Source of the DNA: Corynebacterium lizhenjunii | GTDB taxonomy: Bacteria > Actinomycetota > Actinomycetes > Mycobacteriales > Mycobacteriaceae | Assembly (NCBI RefSeq): GCF_011038655.2 | Contig: NZ_CP064954.1 | Location: 1,550,001 to 1,614,000, forward strand | Length of the DNA: 64,000 nt | Direction: 5' to 3' | Part shown: one piece after another, positions 9,029 to 18,550 of the stretch | How the letters are laid out: every line of letters begins with the position of its first letter | Numbering within the stretch: position 1 is the stretch's first letter | Made by a program: the position numbers and the translations under genes | The notes under the pieces: model-generated | What the model saw: the letters and a program-made list of their open reading frames with translations, nothing else | What the model was told of the DNA's origin: nothing | Database searches by the model: none

Positions 9029-10357
9029 TTAGCCCAACTCCACCGTGGCCCAGCGCATGGAGTAAAAACGCCACACCACGCCCACAGTGCGGATCCCAAT
9101 AAAGGCCGCTAAGCCTGCCCACACGCCCAACAAACCCCAACCATTGCTGTGCGCCATCCACACGCCGGGGAGATAACCGGCCGCTACGGCACCAACGGTA
9201 AGGGTGCGCAAGAAGGCGGCATCGCCAGCACCAAGCAGCACGCCGTCCAAAGCAAAGAGCACGCCACCGGCAATGACCATACCCACCATCACCCACCAGG
9301 GACCGGCCATCTGTGCCAGCACGGCGGCATCGGCAGTAAACAGCCGCGGGATAAGCCCCGCGCCAGCGGCAAAAACTGCAGCCAGACCCAAAGCAAATGC
9401 AGCCGAATAACCCATAATTTTCTGGCCTGCCCGGCGAGCATAGTCCACCGAGCCCGCCCCCAACCCAGCGCCAATAATCGCCTGCGCGGCAATGGCCAGA
9501 GAGTCCAGCGTCAACGTCAAGAAATTCCACAGCTGCGTGAGCACCTGGTGTCCCGCCAGCACCGCCGTTCCGCTGCGCCCAGCCACCGTCGCGGCCGAAA
9601 GCAACGCCACCTGAAACGCCAAAGAACGAATAATCAGATCACGGCCCAGCACCAGCTGCTTCCAAATGACCGCCCCTTCCGGGGCCCAACTTCCGGTATG
9701 CTGCCGACGCAGCTCCCACACAAATTGCGCGGCAATGAGCCCCATCCCCACCACGTTGGCAGCCGCTGAGCCCACCACGCCAAAAAAGTGCACAAAAACA
9801 GGCACGCACACCGCCCCCGGCGCCAAACCACGCAGCGTAAAGCGCAGCGGGGTGCGGGTGTCTTGTAGCCCACGCATCCAGCCATTACCGGCCATCACCA
9901 GCAGTGAGAAGACAATAGACGGGGAGGCCACTCGCAGCCACGCGGAGGTTTGGGCAGCTACGTTAGCACTTGACGTCATCGCGCGGGCAATGGGATCCGC
10001 CGCCAGCAACATAGCCAGCATCAAGAACACACCCACGCCCAAGGCCACCCAGGTAGCCTGTACGCCCTCCGCAATGGCGCGCTGCCGGCGCCCCGCGCCA
10101 AAATGGTGTGCCGCGCGGGCGGTGGTGCCATAAGACAAAAAAGTCAGCTGCGTGGTAACCACAGATTGAACTACCGCAGCAGCACCCAACGCAGCCAGGG
10201 ATTCAGCCCCCAGGCGACCCACCACGGCTGTATCCAGCAAAAGATACAGCGGCATGGCCGCAAGAACACCCAGCGCGGGCAGCGCTAAGGCGAAGATGTC
10301 CCGGGCGGTTGGCCCTGCTGCCCCGCCCGCGCGCTGAGAACCGTTGTGGCTACCCAC
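9029..10357 (-). CDS. dinF: MATE family efflux transporter (DinF-like)
   Basis: A 442-residue integral membrane protein with about twelve hydrophobic segments, typical of MATE exporters that move cationic compounds out of the cell using Na+ or H+ gradients. The first segment contains ALALPALGVLAAMPLYLLLD and TAVVGRLGAESLAALG, the usual MATE opening. The start is GTG at 10357, overlapping the end of the nrnA-like gene by eight bases. The order rbfA, nrnA, dinF is conserved in Corynebacteriales, though no functional link is known. The substrate cannot be predicted. Confidence 0.9.
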   Translation of the reverse strand: MGSHNGSQRAGGAAGPTARDIFALALPALGVLAAMPLYLLLDTAVVGRLGAESLAALGAAAVVQSVVTTQLTFLSYGTTARAAHHFGAGRRQRAIAEGVQATWVALGVGVFLMLAMLLAADPIARAMTSSANVAAQTSAWLRVASPSIVFSLLVMAGNGWMRGLQDTRTPLRFTLRGLAPGAVCVPVFVHFFGVVGSAAANVVGMGLIAAQFVWELRRQHTGSWAPEGAVIWKQLVLGRDLIIRSLAFQVALLSAATVAGRSGTAVLAGHQVLTQLWNFLTLTLDSLAIAAQAIIGAGLGAGSVDYARRAGQKIMGYSAAFALGLAAVFAAGAGLIPRLFTADAAVLAQMAGPWWVMVGMVIAGGVLFALDGVLLGAGDAAFLRTLTVGAVAAGYLPGVWMAHSNGWGLLGVWAGLAAFIGIRTVGVVWRFYSMRWATVELG

Positions 10358-11312
10358 GCAGCGCCGCTACCAATTGGGCAATAATGTCTTCAGCGCTGCC
10401 TTGGGTGGTGTAACCAGCCGCAGGCACATGTCCGCCGCCGCCCAAACGCCCAGCCAGCTCCGCGCAATCAATCTGACTCGAGCGCAAGGACACCGCCCAA
10501 ACGCCAGTCTCCTGCTCCTTAAACACCACGCCCAGGTCCGTGCCTTCCAAGGCCCGCACAAAATCCACCAGGGATTCCACAGAAGACTCGGAGTGACCTG
10601 CGGTGTCCTCCAGCGCAGCGACCAAGATACCCACCTGGTACTGGCCCGCCGGAACAATCTGCAACCCAGCGAGCACGCGGCCAATCATCTGAATGTCATC
10701 CGCATTCGTGGAGTCGATCAAATCCACCGCGATCTGCTTGGTATCAATCCCGTACTGCATGTAACGGTGAGCATAATCATGCATAACCGGTCGGCCCCAA
10801 CGGAAACTACCTGTATCCGTAACAAGTCCCGCATACAGGCAGTGCGCAATGTCGCGATCAATTTGCACCGCTGCCATATCCAACACTTTGGTCAGGAGCA
10901 CGGTAGTGGATTCGCACTCCGGGCGCACCAAATTCGTCTGCCCAAACCCCGGGTTCGACGCGTGGTGGTCAATGCAGACCAAATTATCCAACGCCGCCAG
11001 CTCCTCCGCGAAGCAACCCGTGCGGTCCAAGGAACCACAGTCCACGGTCACATAGACATCGAAGTCGGTGGGCAAAGAACTAGCCGTCTGGATGTCGCGC
11101 GCGCCCGGAATGGTGAGCAAATTCGCGGGAACCTCACGGCGCTGCCCAATGACCATGGAGACGTCCTTGCCCAGCTGCCGTAACCCCAGCCCCAGCGCGG
11201 TCGCAGAGCCTACCGCATCCGCATCCGGGCGCAGATGGGTAATAATGCACACGCTCTGTGCCTCCCGCAGCAGGGACACGACACGCTCAAATTCTTGTTG
11301 AGTTCCGGCCAT
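10350..11312 (-). CDS. nrnA: DHH-family phosphoesterase (NrnA-like nanoRNase / pAp phosphatase)
   Basis: A 320-residue DHH-DHHA1 protein. The N-terminal catalytic motifs are HLRPDADAVGSA, DCGSLDRTG and the signature IDHHASN. The C-terminal DHHA1 domain carries GGGHVPAAGYT, the substrate-binding GGGH loop. Members degrade short oligoribonucleotides, cyclic-dinucleotide products or pAp. It fits an RNA-metabolism operon: rbfA ends at the base next to its start, and the MATE gene overlaps its end. Which of the family activities dominates cannot be told from sequence. Confidence 0.9.
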   Translation of the reverse strand: MAGTQQEFERVVSLLREAQSVCIITHLRPDADAVGSATALGLGLRQLGKDVSMVIGQRREVPANLLTIPGARDIQTASSLPTDFDVYVTVDCGSLDRTGCFAEELAALDNLVCIDHHASNPGFGQTNLVRPECESTTVLLTKVLDMAAVQIDRDIAHCLYAGLVTDTGSFRWGRPVMHDYAHRYMQYGIDTKQIAVDLIDSTNADDIQMIGRVLAGLQIVPAGQYQVGILVAALEDTAGHSESSVESLVDFVRALEGTDLGVVFKEQETGVWAVSLRSSQIDCAELAGRLGGGGHVPAAGYTTQGSAEDIIAQLVAALRG

Positions 11313-11750
11313 CTAGTCCTCGCCGCCATCCTTATAGGGGTTGGCGTCACCTGCTGGCCGAGCATTCTCCTTCAACTTCGCCAGCTCCGCATCACGCTGC
11401 CGAGCACGCTCCAACAATTGCTCCATGTGTGCCGAAGCCTCCGGGACGGAGTCATACTCAAAGCTCAACGTGGGCGTAAAGCGTACGGAGAGCTGATCCC
11501 CGACAATCTTGCGCAGCTGGCCACGGGCGCGCAGCAAAGCCTCCTGCGCCTGCGCCAAGTCAGGTGCGGAATTGATGTCGCGGCCACGCACGGTGTAGTA
11601 CACAGTGGCATCATGCAGATCGCCGGTGACACGGGTATCAGTGATTGTCACCAACTCCAGGCGCCTATCCTTGACCTCGCGCTCAATGGCACGGGCCACG
11701 ATTTCTTGAATTCGCTTGGCCATCCGGGCCGCGCGAGCGTGATCAACCAT
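11313..11750 (-). CDS. rbfA: Ribosome-binding factor A
   Basis: This 145-residue single-domain KH-type protein binds the 30S subunit and helps mature the 5' end of 16S rRNA. It shows [20 protein letters not shown] at the start and [11 protein letters not shown] in the middle, with a charged tail. It is followed immediately by nrnA, with no gap. The 222-base interval upstream to infB contains pyrimidine-rich near-repeats of TTTATGCTTGTGCGTC (11762-11810) and a hairpin. Confidence 0.94.
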   Translation of the reverse strand: MVDHARAARMAKRIQEIVARAIEREVKDRRLELVTITDTRVTGDLHDATVYYTVRGRDINSAPDLAQAQEALLRARGQLRKIVGDQLSVRFTPTLSFEYDSVPEASAHMEQLLERARQRDAELAKLKENARPAGDANPYKDGGED

Positions 11751-11911
11751 GTGCTCTCCTCTTTATGCTTGTGCGTCTTTATGCTCGTGTGTCTTTGTGT
11801 TTGTGCTCGTGCGCTAGAACTTTGACAAATTCTAGTAGACCTCCGGCTGATTTGCGACACCCTTCCACTCCGCAGCCCGGGACCATTGCCTGGGCACAGC
11901 CAAAACGTCCG

Positions 11912-11946
11912 GCAGCCCCCGCATTCCATCTAGGAACGGGGGGCTG
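11912..11946 (-). terminator. Hairpin after infB
   Basis: CAGCCCCCGCATTCC and GGAACGGGGGGCTG form an imperfect stem with a five-base loop, 26 bases after the infB stop. No strong T tract follows, so termination is likely partial and rbfA may still be read through. Confidence 0.45.
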
Positions 11947-11972
11947 GGTGGCACAAGGACGGGGTATGCCGC

Positions 11973-14753
11973 TTAGGAGCGCGGAACCTCAACTTCCTCG
12001 TAAGCCTGGACGATGTCGCCTACCTGGATATCCGGGTAAGACAACACCATACCGCACTCATAACCGGCACTCATCTCAGTCACGTCATCCTTCTCATGAC
12101 GCAGCGACTCGATCTTGGCGTCGGAGACCACCACGTTGCCGTCGCGAACAATGCGGACCTTGCCGTTGCGCTTGACCTTGCCGTCGGTGACCATACAGCC
12201 GGCGATGGTGCCCACTGCAGAGGACTTGAACAGCGCGCGAATTTCTGCCGCGCCAGTCTCGCGCTCCTCGAAGATGGGCTTGAGCATGCCCTTGAGAGCA
12301 GCCTCGACCTCTTCCAAAGCGCGGTAGATAACCGTGTAGTAGCGGATATCCACGCCCTCGGCGTTTGCTTCCTCGGTCGCCTTGCCTTCCGCACGCACGT
12401 TGAAAGCAATGATGATGGCGTCCGATGCCGCCGCCAAGGACACGTTGGTCTGTGTCACCGCACCAACACCACGGTCGATGATGTTGAGCTGCACCTCGTC
12501 GTCGATCTCTATCTCCAACAGGGCATCTTCCAGTGCCTCGACAGAACCGGCGTTGTCGCCCTTGAGGATGAGGTTGAGCGTCGAGGTTTCCTTCAGTACA
12601 GCGTCCAGATCCTCCAGGGAGACACGCTTGCGTGCCTTGGCCTGCAGTGCAGAGCGCTTGCGGGCGTCACGCTGCGCAGCAATCTGGCGGGCCACCCGGT
12701 CGTCTTCAACCACCAGCAGGTTATCGCCAGCGCCCGGAACACCGTTGAGGCCTTGGACTTGCACCGGACGGGAGGGGCCGGCCTCTTCGACGTCGTTACC
12801 AAACTCATCGAGCATGCGGCGCACGCGGCCATGGGAGCCACCGACCACGATGGAATCACCCACGCGCAACGTACCGCGCTGCACGATGACCGTGGCCACC
12901 GGACCGCGACCGCGGTCCAGGTGAGCCTCAATAGCCACACCCTGGGCGTCCATGTCCGGGTTAGCGGTGAGCTCCAGAGCGGCATCGGCAGTCAAGATAA
13001 CCGCCTCAAGCAGCTCGTCGATATTCTGGCCCGCCTTCGCAGAGATGTTGACGAACATGGTGTCGCCGCCGTACTCCTCCGGAACCAAACCGTACTCGGT
13101 GAGCTGGCCGCGAATCTTATCCGGCTGTGCCTCCGGCTTATCAATCTTGTTCACCGCCACCACGACCGGGATATCCGCAGCCTTAGCGTGGTTGATGGCC
13201 TCCACCGTCTGCGGCATCACGCCGTCGTCCGCGGCAACCACCAAGATGGCCAAGTCCGTGGACTTCGCACCGCGGGCACGCATGGCGGTAAACGCCTCGT
13301 GGCCCGGGGTATCCAGGAAGGTGATGGTGCGCTCGCCGTCCTCGAGCTCCACGGTGGTCTGGTAAGCACCAATGCCCTGGGTGATGCCGCCGGCCTCGCC
13401 CTCGCGCTCGTTAGTCTTGCGGATGGTATCCAGCAAGCGAGTCTTACCGTGGTCAACGTGTCCCATAACAGTAACCACCGGCGGGCGCTTCTGCAGAGCT
13501 TCCTCGCCGCCTTCGTCCTCGCCGAACTGCAAGTCAAAGGACTCCAGCAGCTCGCGGTCCTCATCTTCTGGCGAGACAACCTGAACGTCGTAGTGGATCT
13601 CCGCGCCCAGCAACTGCAAGGTCTCCTCAGACACCGAGGCAGTAGCCGTAACCATCTCACCCAAATTAAACAGGGCCTGAACCAAAGCTGCGGGATCCGC
13701 ACCGATCTTCTCTGCGAAGTCAGCCAAAGACGCACCGCGGCGCAAGCGCACGGTCTTGCCACCACCATCAGGCAGACGTACGCCGCCTACCTCATGCTTT
13801 TGCTGCTCTTCGTACTCATGGCGCTTCTGACGCTTGGACTTCTTGCCCCTGCGCGGCGCGCCACCCGGGCGCCCGAAAGCACCAGCCGTGCCACCACGGC
13901 GTCCACCGCGGCCGCCACCAGGACCGCCACGGAAGCCGCCACCCTGGCCGCCACCGCCTGGTCCGCCCTGACCGGGACGTCCACCCGGACGCCCGCGTCC
14001 ACCGGCACCGCTGGCGCTAGCCGACTTAGCCGGCATGGCTGCCGGGTTCGGGTGCGAAGGCATCATAGCCGGGCTAGGCCGACGCCCACCGGTACCACCC
14101 GGACGCGGCTGCCCACCTGGGCGCGGCTGACCGCCCTGGCGGCCCTCACCGGGACGTCCGCCCCGGCCCTCACCAGGCTTGGCACCCGGCTTAGCCCCCG
14201 GACGGGGCCCCTTGGTCCCACCCGGGCGGGGGCCCGGACGCTCAGACGTACCCGTGGAGAACGGGTTATTGGCTACACGGCGGGTACCACCTGGCTTGGG
14301 CATCGACCGCGGGGTCGGTGCGTTAGACGCGCCAGCCCCGCCCGGCTTCGAGGCGCTCGCCCCCGGCTTCGGTGCAGCAGCGTTTGCCGCACCCGGCTTC
14401 GGCGCGCCAGGCTTAGCCGTAGCCGCACTGCCCTGTGCCGCAGAAGCACCTGGCTTCGGGGCGCTCGCCCCCGGCTTGGGTGCACCAGGCTTTGCCGCAC
14501 CCGGCTTCGGCGCGGCACCCGGCTTAGGTGCCACGTTGCCAGGCTTAGCGGCGGTAGCACCGGGGGCATCGGCAGACTGACCTGCAGGATTCTTGGCCTC
14601 ATAATGGGCCCGCATCTTCTTAACCACCGGCGGTTCGATGGTCGAAGATGCCGTCTTAACAAACTCGCCCTGCTCCTTTAGGGTAGCGAGCAGTTCTTTA
14701 CTTGTAACTCCGAGCTGTTTTGCGAGCTCGTGAACGCGTAGCTTTCCGGCCAC
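11973..14753 (-). CDS. infB: Translation initiation factor IF-2
   Basis: This 926-residue GTPase places initiator tRNA on the 30S subunit. A small N-terminal domain (residues 1-52) is followed by a long disordered stretch (about 55-330) built from repeated Lys-Pro-Gly-Ala units and then Gly/Arg-rich sequence. Next is a second IF2N domain ([20 protein letters not shown]). The GTPase domain begins near 425 with [22 protein letters not shown] and VNKIDKPEA, and is followed by complete domains II-IV. The disordered linker is long even for actinobacteria. It is downstream of ylxR and nusA in the standard operon. Confidence 0.97.
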   Translation of the reverse strand: MAGKLRVHELAKQLGVTSKELLATLKEQGEFVKTASSTIEPPVVKKMRAHYEAKNPAGQSADAPGATAAKPGNVAPKPGAAPKPGAAKPGAPKPGASAPKPGASAAQGSAATAKPGAPKPGAANAAAPKPGASASKPGGAGASNAPTPRSMPKPGGTRRVANNPFSTGTSERPGPRPGGTKGPRPGAKPGAKPGEGRGGRPGEGRQGGQPRPGGQPRPGGTGGRRPSPAMMPSHPNPAAMPAKSASASGAGGRGRPGGRPGQGGPGGGGQGGGFRGGPGGGRGGRRGGTAGAFGRPGGAPRRGKKSKRQKRHEYEEQQKHEVGGVRLPDGGGKTVRLRRGASLADFAEKIGADPAALVQALFNLGEMVTATASVSEETLQLLGAEIHYDVQVVSPEDEDRELLESFDLQFGEDEGGEEALQKRPPVVTVMGHVDHGKTRLLDTIRKTNEREGEAGGITQGIGAYQTTVELEDGERTITFLDTPGHEAFTAMRARGAKSTDLAILVVAADDGVMPQTVEAINHAKAADIPVVVAVNKIDKPEAQPDKIRGQLTEYGLVPEEYGGDTMFVNISAKAGQNIDELLEAVILTADAALELTANPDMDAQGVAIEAHLDRGRGPVATVIVQRGTLRVGDSIVVGGSHGRVRRMLDEFGNDVEEAGPSRPVQVQGLNGVPGAGDNLLVVEDDRVARQIAAQRDARKRSALQAKARKRVSLEDLDAVLKETSTLNLILKGDNAGSVEALEDALLEIEIDDEVQLNIIDRGVGAVTQTNVSLAAASDAIIIAFNVRAEGKATEEANAEGVDIRYYTVIYRALEEVEAALKGMLKPIFEERETGAAEIRALFKSSAVGTIAGCMVTDGKVKRNGKVRIVRDGNVVVSDAKIESLRHEKDDVTEMSAGYECGMVLSYPDIQVGDIVQAYEEVEVPRS
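14562..14578. repeat. Dispersed word, GACT-type variant
   Basis: GGGGGCATCGGCAGACT lies in the disordered infB linker. The identical 17-mer recurs in trmD at 57792. Confidence 0.5.
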
Positions 14754-14876
14754 TTGTCTCCTCTTGGTTGTCCTTGAGGGCGGCGAAAAGACTACGTAAG
14801 GCTTTTAACAACCGCCGTCAAGAGTTGAACTTCCGACTTTCATCGCTGATGCTTCATCGTTGTGCGCTCATCAGTG

Positions 14877-15254
14877 TTAGGTCTTCCTCTTATAAACTTC
14901 TGTGTCCTTGCACTCCGCCTGTGGCTTGGGAAGCCATTCAGACGGGCGAGGACCTGAATGTCCAGGCACCTGCGGGCTGCCCGACGCCTTCGCGTCCAGG
15001 TACGCACGCACGTGCTCCGTGTCTACATGGGCAGACGTTCGCAGCGCACGCCCAAAGGCACGGTTGCGCTGCGCTAGCTCCAAAGCATCCACATCCGGGC
15101 TCAACCATGCTCCCCTTCCGGGCAGTTTGCGGTGCGGATCCGCCAAAATGCGCCGACGCTGGGGGTCATTAGGGTCAATGACCACGCGCAATAGTTGCAC
15201 ATCAGGTTGGCGCTTGCGGGTAGCGATACACGTGCGAAGGCGAGGGGTGGTCAA
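14877..15254 (-). CDS. ylxR: YlxR-family RNA-binding protein (DUF448)
   Basis: A 125-residue basic protein of the YlxR fold, encoded between nusA and infB as in most bacteria. It contains RLRTCIATRKRQPDVQLLRVV and GRGAWLSPDVDALELAQRNRAF, the two conserved blocks. A TTG at 15254 is preferred as start because AAGGAG lies nine bases upstream. A GTG at 15311 in the same frame would add 19 unconserved residues and has only a weak ribosome binding site. Family members bind RNA or associate with RNase P. The C-terminal tail beyond the domain is low in conservation. Confidence 0.85.
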   Translation of the reverse strand: MTTPRLRTCIATRKRQPDVQLLRVVIDPNDPQRRRILADPHRKLPGRGAWLSPDVDALELAQRNRAFGRALRTSAHVDTEHVRAYLDAKASGSPQVPGHSGPRPSEWLPKPQAECKDTEVYKRKT

Positions 15255-15494
15255 TCCAGCCAGCTCCTTAAAATCCGCATTCACTACACGTGCCAAGGCT
15301 CCCGAAAGCACCGAATGCTCTTGGGCCGTTATCCATGGTACGCCAGTCCGGTGCGTTTTTTAAACCAGGCGTTTTAGACCGCACTTTTAGCCACAGGCAA
15401 AAGCTAGAGGCATAGCTGTCCTGACTATTGCGCCCCTGGGAGGCAGGCGAACAGGCACCACAGGGGCAGACGCGAGCACCCCGCCGTGGCAGGA

Positions 15495-16700
15495 CTAATC
15501 CACCACCTCGGCATCGGAATGGATGTCAATCTTCCAGCCAGTCAAACGGGCAGCCAAGCGAGCATTTTGCCCCTCTTTACCGATGGCCAGTGAGAGTTGA
15601 TAATCCGGCACCACCACACGGGCTACCTGGGCCTCGGAATCCACAATCTCCACCCGGACCACCTTGGAAGGAGCCAGGGCGTTACCCACGAAGGTCGCGG
15701 GATCCTCGTGATAGTCAATAATGTCGAGCTTTTCCCCATTGAGCGCGCGCATAATGTTGTTCACACGCGCGCCCTTCGGTCCAATACACGCGCCCTTAGC
15801 GTTAAGTCCCTTGGCATTGCCCCGCACCGCAACCTTGGAGCGATGCCCAGCCTCGCGGGCAATGGACACAATCTCCACCGAACCGTCCGCAACCTCCGGG
15901 ATTTCCAGCTCAAACAGTCCGCGTACCAGCTCAGGGTGAGTACGTGACAGGTTCACCTGCACAATAGCACCGTTCTTATTCACGCCCACCACGTAGGCTC
16001 GAATGCGGTCCCCGTGTTGCAGGCGCTCGCCCGGAATCTGCTCAGCCGGTAACAAGATACCGTCCTGAGACTCCAGCTCAGTGCCCAATTGGACCACCAC
16101 AATGCCGCGGGCATTTGCATGCACATCCTGCTGTACTACGCCGTGGACAATCTGGCCGGTGTACTCGCTGTAAGAATCATAAGTGCGGTCTGCCTCAGCT
16201 TCGCGCAGCCGGCGCACGATGGAATCACGTACCGCAAGCGCGCCAATACGGGAGAAGTTAGCCGGGGTATCGTCATATTCGTTGGTCACTTCCCCGGTCT
16301 CCGGGTCCAACTCGCTCACAATGACAGCCACGGCGCCGGTTTCCACATCAATGTCCACTCGCGCCTTGGATGCCGGGAACCCACCCGCAGGCTGTACTCC
16401 CTCGCCCTGAGCATCAGCCGCACCATCATCTTGGCCTGCCGCACGGGCTGCTGCCAATTGCGCCGGGGTGGCCACCGGCGACTCTCCGGAGCCAGACTGA
16501 GCTGCACCAGACTGCCCGGCTCCGGGCTTTGCGACTCCGGCCCTAGCGGCAGCAGATTTCGCGGTGGTGGGCTTTGCGTCCATCGCCCGGTACTCACGGT
16601 ACGCACGCAGCAAAGCGGTCGCGATGGTACTGAGCAGATCGTCTACGGAGATACCGTGCTGGTTCTGAATGCTCCGCAGTGCCGAAATGTCGATATTCAC
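15495..16700 (-). CDS. nusA: Transcription termination/antitermination factor NusA
   Basis: This 401-residue protein binds RNA polymerase and modulates pausing, termination and antitermination. The N-terminal helical part is followed at about residues 40-110 by an Ala/Gly/Gln-rich insertion that splits the N-terminal domain and is unusually long. Then come S1 (GQIVHGVVQQDVHANARG), KH1 with GACIGPKGARVNNI, and KH2 with LSLAIGKEGQNARLAARLTG. There is no C-terminal acidic repeat domain, as is normal for actinobacteria. It is six bases downstream of rimP, so it is in the same operon. Confidence 0.95.
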   Translation of the reverse strand: MNIDISALRSIQNQHGISVDDLLSTIATALLRAYREYRAMDAKPTTAKSAAARAGVAKPGAGQSGAAQSGSGESPVATPAQLAAARAAGQDDGAADAQGEGVQPAGGFPASKARVDIDVETGAVAVIVSELDPETGEVTNEYDDTPANFSRIGALAVRDSIVRRLREAEADRTYDSYSEYTGQIVHGVVQQDVHANARGIVVVQLGTELESQDGILLPAEQIPGERLQHGDRIRAYVVGVNKNGAIVQVNLSRTHPELVRGLFELEIPEVADGSVEIVSIAREAGHRSKVAVRGNAKGLNAKGACIGPKGARVNNIMRALNGEKLDIIDYHEDPATFVGNALAPSKVVRVEIVDSEAQVARVVVPDYQLSLAIGKEGQNARLAARLTGWKIDIHSDAEVVD

Positions 16701-16706
16701 TTATTC

Positions 16707-17249
16707 CTATCCTCTCGCCTGCGCCACCTCGGCGCCTTGTGCAAACGTATAACCAACCGCGTCCAATTCCGACTGCGACGGGGTTGAGAACTCAATTTCT
16801 ACCACTGCACCCGCGCAGTTTTCCACTCGCTCCACGCTCAACTCCAGGCGTTTGCCGTTCGTGGCAATGAGAATCACCTCATCTTCTGCAGGTGAAAGCG
16901 CCCCCAGACGCACGCGGCGCTCGCCCAACCGCACCAGCCGCCCCTGATTACGACGGAAATGGCGCGGCTGTGTTAAGGGCAGATCCACCCCAGGGGTAGA
17001 AACCTCCAGCGTATAACCTGCGCCAAAGCTCAGCACACCCGTGGACTCCAGCTGGTCAAAGAGTTCGGACAGCTGACCAGACAGTTGCTCCAACTGGTCC
17101 GAGGTCGGCCGCGCATCCCCGTCAACGCGGATAATTACCTGGGATTTCTTACCAGCCGGGGTGGCCTTAATGTGTTCAACGTCTAAACCATGCGCCGCCG
17201 CGACAGGCTCAACGTGAGGTAGTAATGCTTCTGTGGTGGGAAAAGCCAT
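16707..17249 (-). CDS. rimP: Ribosome maturation factor RimP
   Basis: This 180-residue protein is needed for 30S maturation. It begins the rimP-nusA-ylxR-infB operon. The conserved core includes VIIRVDGDARPTSDQLEQLS and YTLEVSTPGVDLPLTQPRHF. The C-terminal domain is SH3-like. It is divergently oriented from the lipoprotein gene at 17283, leaving only 33 bases for both promoters. Confidence 0.93.
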   Translation of the reverse strand: MAFPTTEALLPHVEPVAAAHGLDVEHIKATPAGKKSQVIIRVDGDARPTSDQLEQLSGQLSELFDQLESTGVLSFGAGYTLEVSTPGVDLPLTQPRHFRRNQGRLVRLGERRVRLGALSPAEDEVILIATNGKRLELSVERVENCAGAVVEIEFSTPSQSELDAVGYTFAQGAEVAQARG

Positions 17250-17282
17250 GCCTCCACCCTACAGCCGCACGCCCCAGGTAGG

Positions 17283-18140
17283 GTGTATCGGGTGAATCGC
17301 CACTCCAGTCCTTCGCCCCGCCAACGTCACCCGCACCTTAGGGTTGGCGTGCTGGCACTCGGTTGCGCGACGGCCACCGGACTCACTGGCTGCGCTCAGG
17401 CCAGCGACCTTCTCGATCAGCTAGTTGGCCCACGCCCGGACGCGACCCTAGTGGAATTGGCTGCGCAGACTGCCGAGGTTGCCCCGGAGGCATCGGCCAA
17501 GCTGGTAGAAGAGATTTCCCGGCTGTGCGGCACCCATGACACTGGCCATCCTCCCGCCAGTTGCGACGGCGAGGCCATCAATCGCGCTCTTGCCCAGGAC
17601 CACGGCCAGCTCACCCCCGCGGAAATTCCCCACGCCTTGCTCACCGCCCCCACCCCGCAGGAGTCCCGCGCGCTGCTCACTGCGCTGGCCATCGACTCCT
17701 TGCGCACCACTCAGCAGCCCCCGCAGCAGCCCAACCAGCCCCTTGGCGAAGAGCACGCCGGAATCATCCGCACCCTCGCCCAGTGGGAACACCAGGCGAT
17801 TTGGGCCTTGGACGTCACCCGTGCTTTTGCCGATCCCTCCCAGGAGGCTGACATCGACGCCCAACTCCAGCAGCACGAGTCCGCCTTGGCAGTACTCCAG
17901 GCCGCCCTCCCTCCCAACGATGCCCCCTCTGCCGCCGCCTATACCGACTCCTCCTTGTCCCTTCCCCGCGGCACCCAGCCTGCCGATACCGCCGCCACCG
18001 CCGAACAGATACGTTCCAGCTCCACACTGGCATGGCAACGCGCCGCAGTCGACTTTGCTTCCTCTGCCGATGCCCCCGCCGACTGGACCCTGTGGCTGTC
18101 CAGCCAGGCCGCGCTGCTCGGCGCCCCAACACCGCTTTAA
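17283..18140 (+). CDS. Predicted lipoprotein, DUF4439/ferritin-like
   Basis: A 285-residue exported protein. A basic N-terminus and hydrophobic stretch (VGVLALGCATATGLTGCAQA) end in a lipobox-like LTGC, so it is probably lipid-anchored. The Ala-rich helical remainder, with AQWEHQAIWALDVTRAF, resembles the DUF4439 ferritin-like helices encoded beside rimP in mycobacteria. The assignment is by synteny and composition. The start is a GTG at 17283; a second in-frame GTG nine bases on is equally possible. No catalytic residues can be named. Confidence 0.7.
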   Translation: MYRVNRHSSPSPRQRHPHLRVGVLALGCATATGLTGCAQASDLLDQLVGPRPDATLVELAAQTAEVAPEASAKLVEEISRLCGTHDTGHPPASCDGEAINRALAQDHGQLTPAEIPHALLTAPTPQESRALLTALAIDSLRTTQQPPQQPNQPLGEEHAGIIRTLAQWEHQAIWALDVTRAFADPSQEADIDAQLQQHESALAVLQAALPPNDAPSAAAYTDSSLSLPRGTQPADTAATAEQIRSSSTLAWQRAAVDFASSADAPADWTLWLSSQAALLGAPTPL

Positions 18141-18216
18141 GCTGCGAGCGTCTCCCCTACCTGCCACACCTGCCACCCGGGACCCGCCCCCAGCACCCGG
18201 CAGGCCCCACCCCAAC

Positions 18217-18286
18217 GCTTGGTGCCCGGAGCTGTCCCGCCACTCCACACCGCTTGATGCCCGGAGCTGTCCCGCCACTCCCCACC
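18217..18286. repeat. Two tandem copies of a 35-bp unit
   Basis: Two adjacent 35-base units share GCCCGGAGCTGTCCCGCCAC and differ at two positions. They lie in the 410-base gap between the lipoprotein gene and the HNH gene. The rest of that gap is C-rich, with no credible ORF. Confidence 0.75.
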
Positions 18287-18550
18287 GCCTGCCGCCGGCA
18301 CCCCGACTGCCCTCGCTACCGCATGCCACCTACGCGTGGCCCGTCTCTACGACCCGGCACTGACACCGCGACCACAATCCCGCTTGTGCGCCGCGATCGG
18401 CCTACCCCCAATCTGGGTTGCGTCACCCCCGTGTGGGTGCCCCCGCCGCCATGGTAGATCGTCCCAAAGTTTACCCTCATTGCACACTCGAGTGGACAAT
18501 TTTCCGATAACCCTTGCGAACGTCCCACGAGAGTGTTTATTCTCGGTGGC

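Noticed and set aside
12096..14681. Very long open frame opposite infB
   Set aside because: It is a mirror of the GC-rich infB codons. The product is low-complexity Ala/Thr/Arg sequence with no domain and no ribosome binding site.
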